Source: Agrococcus sp. SGAir0287 | GTDB lineage: Bacteria > Actinomycetota > Actinomycetes > Actinomycetales > Microbacteriaceae | NCBI RefSeq assembly: GCF_005484985.1 | Contig: NZ_CP027942.1 | Span: 1,054,001 to 1,118,000 of the forward strand | Direction of reading: 5' to 3' | DNA: 64,000 bases | Part shown: positions 58,753-64,000 of the stretch, one piece after another | How the letters are laid out: every line of letters starts with the position of its first letter | Position numbering within the stretch: position 1 is the stretch's first letter | Position numbers and translations under genes: made by a program | Notes under the pieces: model-generated | Seen by the model: the letters and a program-made list of their open reading frames with translations, nothing else | What the model was told of the DNA's origin: nothing | Databases searched by the model: none

Positions 58753-59133
58753 TCAGCCGACGGCGGGGGAGAGCAGCACGACGAGCCCCACGAGCGCCAT
58801 GCCCAGGAGGTTCATGCAGATGCCGATGCGGATCGAGTGCTTCTTCTGCCAGTAGGCCTGCTCGACGGTGTACGCCATGACCGGGCAGCCGGCCCACATC
58901 AGCAGGCCGAGCCCAGCGGTCGCGACGAGCGTGCCGAGCCAGAACACGAGCTCCACGCCGCCGGTCAGGTCCGCCGGTCGCCATCCCGCCGCCACGAGCG
59001 GGCCCAGGCCGATGACCGGCGCGAGCACGCCCGCCGCCGTCCAGATCGTGCCCGTGCGCATGATGCGCTGGACCTCGACGGGCACCGAGTCGACGGACTG
59101 GGCCGTCGGGACCTGCTGGAGCTGATCGCTCAT
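58753..59133 (-). CDS. Three-helix membrane protein (hypothetical)
   Basis: A 126-aa protein. The short soluble N-terminus (MSDQLQQVPTAQSVDSVPVE) is followed by three membrane helices (GTIWTAAGVLAPVIGLGPLV, ELVFWLGTLVATAGLGLLMW, GICMNLLGMALVGLVVLLSP). A tyrosine/tryptophan-rich loop (VEQAYWQKKHSIR) lies before the third helix. No recognised family. AAGGTGG precedes ATG 59133. It probably shares a transcript with the MFS gene downstream. Confidence 0.7.
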   Translation of the reverse strand: MSDQLQQVPTAQSVDSVPVEVQRIMRTGTIWTAAGVLAPVIGLGPLVAAGWRPADLTGGVELVFWLGTLVATAGLGLLMWAGCPVMAYTVEQAYWQKKHSIRIGICMNLLGMALVGLVVLLSPAVG

Positions 59134-59230
59134 GGCATCCACCTTGGGGAAGAGGAACTTGCAGTGACTGCACGATCGTACTCCCGCTGGCTGGATGCTC
59201 CACGCCGTCTCGATGCCCCCTTGACGAACG

Positions 59231-60367
59231 TCAGGTTCGCTCGTAGCGACGCGCGCCGCCGACGACGCCCGACATGCGGAACGGGCCGGTGGTGACGCGC
59301 GGCAGCTCTCGGTCCTCGCTCGATGCCGAGTGCTCCGTGTGGAGGCGCTCGTAGGCGGCGACGTCGAGCGGCACGCGTCCATCGATCGCGCGACGCACGC
59401 CGGCGTCGTGCACGCCCGCGCCCTCGCGGACGACGCCCGTCATCCACTCGCCGACGGAGCCGGAGCCGTACGAGAACATGCCGAGACGCTGGCCAGAGCG
59501 ATCGCCCGACTCCAGCAGGCCCGCGAGCGCGCCGGGCAGCGACGCCGAGTACGCGTTGCCGAGCCTCGCGCCGACGTCGAGCGCGGCCTCGTCGAGCGCG
59601 GGGATGCCGTCGCCGACGAGCTCGCCGAGGCGCGCGTGCGCCTTGCGCGCCATCTTCGTGAACGGCTGGTGGTACAGGTGCTGGTCGACCTCGGCGAGCG
59701 AGCGTCCGCCGCGGGCGTCGAGGTCGCGCCAGGCGCCCTCGAGCGAGTCGAGGTACGCGGAGGTCGACAGATGCCCGTCGACGAGCGCCGTCGTGCGGTC
59801 GTTGGGGCGCCAGAAGTCGTCGACGTCGCTCGTGTGCAGGCCGCTGACGGCGTCGAGCTCGACGAGCCGGGGGTCGGCGGAGACGAGCATCGCGACGGCG
59901 CCCGCGCCCTGCGTCGGCTCGCCGGGCGACGCGAGGTCGTACCGGGCGACGTCGGTCGCGATGACGAGCGCGAGGTCGTCGGGGCGGCGCGCGACCTGGT
60001 CGGCGGCGAGCTGCACGCCGGCGATGCCGCCGTAGCAGGCCTGCTTCAGCTCGACGACGCGCGTCGTCGTGGGGAGGTCGAGCAGGCGGTGCACGAACAC
60101 GCCGGCCGCCTTCGACTGGTCGACGCCCGACTCCGTCGCGACGAGCACCGAGCGGATGCGGCTCGCGTCGACGCGCTCCACGATCGGCGCGGCGGCCGCG
60201 GCGGCCATCGTCACGATGTCCTCGTCGGGCGCGAGCATGCTCATCGCGAGCTGCCCGAGCCCGATCGACAGCTTCGCCGGGTCCACGCCCCGTGCCTCCG
60301 CCAGCAGCGACAGGTCGAGCACGTGGTGCCCCGTCGCGATCTGGATGTCGTCGATGCCGACGCTCAT
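59231..60367 (-). CDS. mvaS: Hydroxymethylglutaryl-CoA synthase
   Basis: 378 aa. It condenses acetyl-CoA with acetoacetyl-CoA to HMG-CoA, entering the mevalonate pathway. It starts MSVGIDDIQIATGHHVLDLS. Catalytic Glu79 lies in VLVATESGVDQSKAAG, the acyl-enzyme Cys111 in VELKQACYGGIAGVQLA and the general-base His in QHLYHQPFTKMARKAH. GMFSYGSGSVGEWMTG is the late family motif. GGAGG precedes ATG 60367, which overlaps the HMG-CoA reductase stop (ATGA). Last gene of the mevalonate operon. Confidence 0.93.
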   Translation of the reverse strand: MSVGIDDIQIATGHHVLDLSLLAEARGVDPAKLSIGLGQLAMSMLAPDEDIVTMAAAAAAPIVERVDASRIRSVLVATESGVDQSKAAGVFVHRLLDLPTTTRVVELKQACYGGIAGVQLAADQVARRPDDLALVIATDVARYDLASPGEPTQGAGAVAMLVSADPRLVELDAVSGLHTSDVDDFWRPNDRTTALVDGHLSTSAYLDSLEGAWRDLDARGGRSLAEVDQHLYHQPFTKMARKAHARLGELVGDGIPALDEAALDVGARLGNAYSASLPGALAGLLESGDRSGQRLGMFSYGSGSVGEWMTGVVREGAGVHDAGVRRAIDGRVPLDVAAYERLHTEHSASSEDRELPRVTTGPFRMSGVVGGARRYERT

Positions 60368-61413
60368 GCGTTCCTCCGCTCTCCACGCTCCAGCACGCGA
60401 TGCGTCGCCATGAGCTCTCCCGGATTGGTCTGGGCTGCCAGCAGCGACAGCTCGCCGCACAGCACGGTCGCGCCGACGAGGGCTGCGAGCCTGCGCGCAT
60501 CCGCGCCGGGGGCGCCGCCCGAGCGGCAGCCGATGCGCTGCAGCGCGTCCTCGACGACGGGCAGCCCGCCGCCCTTGCCGTTGCCGACGGTGCCGACGAT
60601 GAGGTTCGGCATCGTGCACGAGAAGTACACGCCCGCCTCCCGCGCCTCGACGTACGTGATGCCCTGCGAGCCCTCGACGATGTTCGCCGCATCCTGCCCC
60701 GTCGCGAGGTAGAAGCCCAGCAGCATGTTCGCGTAGTGCGCGTTCGCCGAGCGCAGGGCGCCCGCGATCGTCGAGCCGACGAGGTTCTTGCCGGTGTTCA
60801 GCGCCTCGAGCCGCTCGGGCGTCGTGCGCAGCCCGCTGGAGACGAGGTCGCGGGGGATGAGGATGTCGGCGACGACCGAGCGGCCGCGGCCGAGCAGGCC
60901 GTTCACGGCCGTCGCCTTCTTGTCCGAGCACCAGTTGCCCGAGATGGAGCCGTACTCGAGCTCGGGCGCGAAGGCGAGGATCGCATCGATGAGCGACTCG
61001 GCCGCGGCCGTCGCCATGTTGTGGCCGGAGGCGTCGCCGGTCGAGAAGGCGAAGCGCACGAACAGCAGGCTGCCGACGACCTCGGTGTCGACGTCGATGA
61101 GGCGCGCGAAACGGCTCTGCGCCTCGACGACCATCGCGAGGTCGTCCGTGCGGTCGACGATCGTGCGCGACGCGGCGACGGCCGTGGCGGCGTCGTCGGC
61201 GCGCAGCAGGATCGAGCGCGTCATGCGCTCGTCGACGACCGTCACCTGGATGCCGCCCTCGACCTGCCGCGAGATCCGCGCGCCCCGCCCGACCGACGGC
61301 CACAGCGGCGACTCGTAGGTCGCGAGCGGCACGGTCACCTCGTCGGTCACGGCGTTGCCGGAGATGCGGATGGGCCCGACCCACGAGGTGGGGATGGGCG
61401 TGACGTCGTTCAT
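60364..61413 (-). CDS. hmgR: Hydroxymethylglutaryl-CoA reductase
   Basis: 349 aa. It reduces HMG-CoA to mevalonate. The NADPH-type (class I) features are visible: VPLATYESPLWPSVGRGARI (catalytic Glu in TYE), TGDASGHNMATAAAESLIDA (dinucleotide loop), ISGNWCSDKKATAVNGLLGR (catalytic Lys in SDKK), AQDAANIVEGSQGIT-like DAANIVEGSQGITYV and GTVGNGKGGGLPVVEDAL. A His near the C-terminus in MATHRVLERGERRN is the expected acid. GGAGG lies 7 nt before ATG 61413. It overlaps fni and mvaS by ATGA. Confidence 0.92.
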   Translation of the reverse strand: MNDVTPIPTSWVGPIRISGNAVTDEVTVPLATYESPLWPSVGRGARISRQVEGGIQVTVVDERMTRSILLRADDAATAVAASRTIVDRTDDLAMVVEAQSRFARLIDVDTEVVGSLLFVRFAFSTGDASGHNMATAAAESLIDAILAFAPELEYGSISGNWCSDKKATAVNGLLGRGRSVVADILIPRDLVSSGLRTTPERLEALNTGKNLVGSTIAGALRSANAHYANMLLGFYLATGQDAANIVEGSQGITYVEAREAGVYFSCTMPNLIVGTVGNGKGGGLPVVEDALQRIGCRSGGAPGADARRLAALVGATVLCGELSLLAAQTNPGELMATHRVLERGERRNA

Positions 61414-62480
61414 GCGGAGCCTCCGTCGACGGCGCGGCGGCGCGCCAGGGTCGTCACGTCGATGCCGCGCAGCTCGGCGAGCTCGCGCAGGCGGCCGCGC
61501 ACGAGCACGTCGACATGCACGGCCTCGGCGGGGGATGCGGCGCCCACGAGGGCGAGGATCGCGCGCACGTGGTCGCGCCACTGGCGCATCTCGTCGACGA
61601 GCGCCTGCTCGCCGCCCTCGACGGCGACCGCGAGGAAGCGGCTCGCGACGCCGACGGCGCGCGCCCCCAGCGCGAGGCAGCGGACGACGTCGAGCGGATG
61701 GCGGACGCCGCCCGAGGCGAGCAGTTGCAGCCCGGCGCCGCCCGCGTCGAGCAGGCACGCGGGCGTCGACAGCCCCCATCCACCCAGGTACGCGTAGTCG
61801 CGGGCGGCGCGACGGTCGTTCTCGACGCGCACGAAGTCGGTGCCGCCCGTGCCGCCGACGTCGGCCACGTCGACGCCGAGGTCGCGCAGGCGTGCGACGG
61901 TGCGACCCGACAGGCCTGCGCCGACCTCCTTGACGATCACGGGCACGTCGACGACCTCGCAGATCGCGGCGATCGACGGCGCCCAGGTGTCGAAGCGCGT
62001 CGAGCCCTCGGGCATCACGAGCTCCTGGGCCGCGTTGAGGTGCACCTGCAGGGCGTCCGCGTCGAGCAGCTCGACCGCCCGCCGCGCGTCGTCGGGCGAG
62101 CGGTCGGCGCCGACGTTCGCGAGCACGAACCCGTCCGGGTGCTCGTCGCGCAGCACGCGGAAGTACGACGCGCGCGAGGGATCGTCGAGCGCGATCGACA
62201 CCGAGCCCGAGGCGATGGGGAGATCCGCCTCGCGCGCGGCGATCGCGAGCGTGCGGTTGACCTCGCCGGTGTGCGCCGTGCCGCCCGTCATGCCGTTGAC
62301 GTAGACGGGCGACGGCCACGCGAGGCCCGCGACGTCGACGCCGAGCGTCACGCGCGACGGGTCGATGCCGTCGAGGGCGTGGTGCACGAGCTCGACGTCG
62401 TCGAGCTCGCTGCGGCTGCCGCGGCGGTCGCGCTCCTGCTCGAGCGCGATGCGCACGTGGTCGTCCTTGCGCTCACCCAT
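61410..62480 (-). CDS. fni: Type 2 isopentenyl-diphosphate delta-isomerase
   Basis: A 356-aa FMN-dependent isomerase interconverting IPP and DMAPP. It starts GERKDDHVRIALEQ (family start RKxxHI), then FNI-type YVNGMTGGTAHTGEVNRTLA, LANVGADRS, ALQVHLNAAQELVMPEGSTR (catalytic Gln region), VPVIVKEVGAGLSGRTVARL, VGGTGGTDFVRVEN and LLASGGVRHPLDVVRCLALG, the FMN phosphate site. GAGGAG precedes ATG 62480. It overlaps mvaK2 by 8 nt and hmgR by 4 nt. Confidence 0.93.
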   Translation of the reverse strand: MGERKDDHVRIALEQERDRRGSRSELDDVELVHHALDGIDPSRVTLGVDVAGLAWPSPVYVNGMTGGTAHTGEVNRTLAIAAREADLPIASGSVSIALDDPSRASYFRVLRDEHPDGFVLANVGADRSPDDARRAVELLDADALQVHLNAAQELVMPEGSTRFDTWAPSIAAICEVVDVPVIVKEVGAGLSGRTVARLRDLGVDVADVGGTGGTDFVRVENDRRAARDYAYLGGWGLSTPACLLDAGGAGLQLLASGGVRHPLDVVRCLALGARAVGVASRFLAVAVEGGEQALVDEMRQWRDHVRAILALVGAASPAEAVHVDVLVRGRLRELAELRGIDVTTLARRRAVDGGSA

Positions 62481-63558
62481 CGACGTCGCTCCTCGGGGGC
62501 GTGACGGCGAGCGTGAGGTGCCGCACGTCGTCGGCCTCCCATGCGCGATGCATGGCCTGGACGTCGGCGTCGAGCGGCGCGAGCGCGATGCCGCAGTCGC
62601 CGCCGCCGGCGCCCGAGGGCTTCGCGGCGGCGCCCGCACGCTCCGCGGCGTCGCACAGGGCTCGCAGGCGATCGGTCTCGATGTCGATGCCGGCGGCGGC
62701 GCCGAGCTCGCGCAGCAGGGAGCGGCAGGCGCGGATGGCGTCGAGCGCCGCGGGCACGTCGTCGGACTGCAGCGCCGTCGTGAGCAGGCTCACCTGGTCG
62801 CGGCTCGCGGCGAGGAAGTCGCGGTGCACCTGCGCGCCGGTCTCGCGCATCGTGAGCACGCGGTCGACGAGGCGCTCGGTCGATGCGGGCGCGCCCGTCC
62901 AGCCCACGAGCAGCCGCGCGGAGGCCGGCGGCTCGATGCGCGCGACGTGGAGGCCCTCCCACGGCTCGGCGAGGACGTCGCCGATCGCCGCGCCCTCGCC
63001 GAGGCGGCGCACGAGGGCGTCGCGGTCGGGGGAGGAGTAGCCGATCCAGCCGCCGAACGTCGAGGCGGCGAGGTCGCCGCCCGAGGCGGTCGGCACCACG
63101 GAGACGGTCGCGAGCATCGCGAGGCGGAAGCGCTCCATCGCGCTCAGCCGGAGGTCGTAGAACTCGTCGAGCGCCTGCACCGTGGCGACGGTGACGGCCG
63201 CCGACGAGCCCAGGCCGAACTTCCGCCCGCCGCGGTCGTCGAGCTCGCTCGCGATGCGCAGGTCGAAGAACGAGTCCTGCCTGCCGAGCTCGGCGCGCAG
63301 CCGGTCGACGATCGTGATGGTCGCGAGGACGTAGTCGTAGGGCGTCGTGCGGTCGATGCGCACGCCGGTCGCGTCGCGCGTCCACCGCACGGGGAGGCGG
63401 CCGTACGCCTCCGAGTGCACCTGGCCGAACGCATCCGACTCGTCGACCGAGACGGTGAGGAAGCGGTCGACGGCGACGAGCACCGACGGCTGGCCGGGCT
63501 CGACGACGGCGTACTCGCCGGCGACGAAGAGCTTGCCGGGAGCGTGCGTCGTGATCAC
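62473..63558 (-). CDS. mvaK2: Phosphomevalonate kinase (GHMP family)
   Basis: 361 aa. It phosphorylates 5-phosphomevalonate to diphosphomevalonate. GHMP motif 1 is THAPGKLFVAGEYAVVEPGQ, the ATP loop FGLGSSAAVTVATVQALDEF and motif 3 AKPSGAGGGDCGIALAPLD. TVSVVPTASGGDLAASTFGG is the substrate loop. GTG 63558 overlaps the mvaD stop (GTGA), with GGAGA 8 nt upstream. The frame continues upstream through mvaD in another phase. Confidence 0.92.
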   Translation of the reverse strand: MITTHAPGKLFVAGEYAVVEPGQPSVLVAVDRFLTVSVDESDAFGQVHSEAYGRLPVRWTRDATGVRIDRTTPYDYVLATITIVDRLRAELGRQDSFFDLRIASELDDRGGRKFGLGSSAAVTVATVQALDEFYDLRLSAMERFRLAMLATVSVVPTASGGDLAASTFGGWIGYSSPDRDALVRRLGEGAAIGDVLAEPWEGLHVARIEPPASARLLVGWTGAPASTERLVDRVLTMRETGAQVHRDFLAASRDQVSLLTTALQSDDVPAALDAIRACRSLLRELGAAAGIDIETDRLRALCDAAERAGAAAKPSGAGGGDCGIALAPLDADVQAMHRAWEADDVRHLTLAVTPPRSDVDG

Positions 63559-64000
63559 GCGATCGTCTCCACGAGGCGAGCGCCGGGACCGGGGCGCGCG
63601 ACGAGCGTCGAGGCGACGTCCGCGAGGTCGGCGGCGATGCGCTCGGCGTCGTCGGGCGCGCACAGCACGACGACGTTGGGCCCGGCATCGATCGTCGCGT
63701 AGGCGAGCACGCCCTGGGCGCGCAGGGCCTCGACGCGGTCGAGCACGCCGAGGCTCGCGGCCGTGAGGTAGCGGATGGGCGGGTCGCACGACTGGATGAG
63801 CGCGTGCATGCGCAGCGCGTTCGTCTCGGCGATGCGCCCCACGAGGTCGAGGTCTCCGGCCGCGCAGGCGTCGACCATGCGCTCGAGGGTCTCGGCCGTG
63901 CTCGTGACCCAGGCGGGGAAGAAGGGGGAGGTCTCGGCCGTGCGGACCATCGCGACCCGGCTCGAGACGGGCTTCTCGCGCTCCTCGACCGTCGCGATGA
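63555..64000 (-). CDS. mvaD: Diphosphomevalonate decarboxylase, partial (5' end beyond window)
   Basis: The last about 147 codons are present. The enzyme makes IPP from diphosphomevalonate with ATP. Visible: EKPVSSRVAMVRTAETSPFF then PAWVTSTAETLERM (the family's KxxSSxxAMxxTxxTSPxY block), NALRMHALIQSCDPPIRYLT and AYATIDAGPNVVVLCAPDDA, where the catalytic Asp of the family lies in TIDAGPN. It overlaps mvaK2 by 4 nt. A mevalonate kinase gene is expected further right. Confidence 0.93.
   Translation of the reverse strand, partial: IATVEEREKPVSSRVAMVRTAETSPFFPAWVTSTAETLERMVDACAAGDLDLVGRIAETNALRMHALIQSCDPPIRYLTAASLGVLDRVEALRAQGVLAYATIDAGPNVVVLCAPDDAERIAADLADVASTLVARPGPGARLVETIA

Overview
The window is very G+C-rich bacterial DNA, densely coded, with frequent GTG starts and ATGA/GTGA overlaps. 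Gene content points to Actinomycetota, order Micrococcales, most likely family Microbacteriaceae. The pointers are DUF3107, adnAB, a DUF2342 metalloprotease, UPF0182, DUF3039, a DUF222/HNH protein, an actinobacterial Tad locus and a mevalonate operon. Agrococcus is my guess for the genus; nothing in the window proves it. Many genes look leaderless: a TANNNT hexamer sits 6-7 nt before the start codon with no Shine-Dalgarno sequence.

Layout. 1-16.8 kb is an old actinobacterial block: DUF3107 protein, adnA-adnB (double-strand-break resection), an APH-fold kinase, a NudC-like Nudix hydrolase, a UvrD2-like helicase, a ThiF/cyclodehydratase-like protein, a DUF2342 protease, a PDZ-Lon protease and UPF0182. 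An initiator tRNA follows. 17-22 kb holds a CHY zinc-finger protein, an AIM24 protein, a thiamine-binding-like protein, a nitrilase-fold amidase facing an aminotransferase, and an HtrA-like protease. 22.3-30.7 kb is a wall-polymer (teichoic-acid-type) locus: a two-domain TagF-like polymerase, a GT2, a second TagF-like enzyme, EcsC, the TagGH exporter and a LicC-like nucleotidyltransferase. 31-34 kb carries an ABC ATPase with a long disordered N-terminus, its membrane partner and a DUF3039 protein. 34.3-39 kb is housekeeping: pncB, GNAT, murI, rph, rdgB and a DtxR-type regulator. 39-41.4 kb is accessory DNA: a gene remnant, a micro-ORF, a DUF222/HNH endonuclease and five tandem palindrome-bearing repeats. 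41.4-49.7 kb holds a GT4/GH92 pair, DedA, tRNA-Leu, an SDR, a flavodoxin-fold reductase, an alpha/beta hydrolase, a 3-hydroxyacyl-CoA dehydrogenase and a 66-aa protein.

49.7-57 kb is a Tad pilus locus (tadA/cpaF, tadB, tadC, a Flp/DUF4244-like pilin and three TadE/G-like pseudopilins). Its first gene has been entered by a 2.4-kb, visibly lower-G+C, two-gene cassette: an AAA ATPase with an ABC-type signature plus a DUF4435 TOPRIM-like protein. This matches the architecture of the PARIS (AriA/AriB) anti-phage system. The cassette lies between two identical 259-bp copies of the tadA promoter plus its first 69 codons, so the insertion leaves one complete tadA. No recombinase or transposase is present. 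This cassette and its mode of insertion are the most interesting signal in the window.

57-64 kb holds a SnoaL-like protein, an MFS transporter, a three-helix membrane protein and, running off the right edge, a mevalonate operon (mvaD-mvaK2-fni-hmgR-mvaS) whose genes all overlap.

All calls come from reading motifs by eye; no database search was run.
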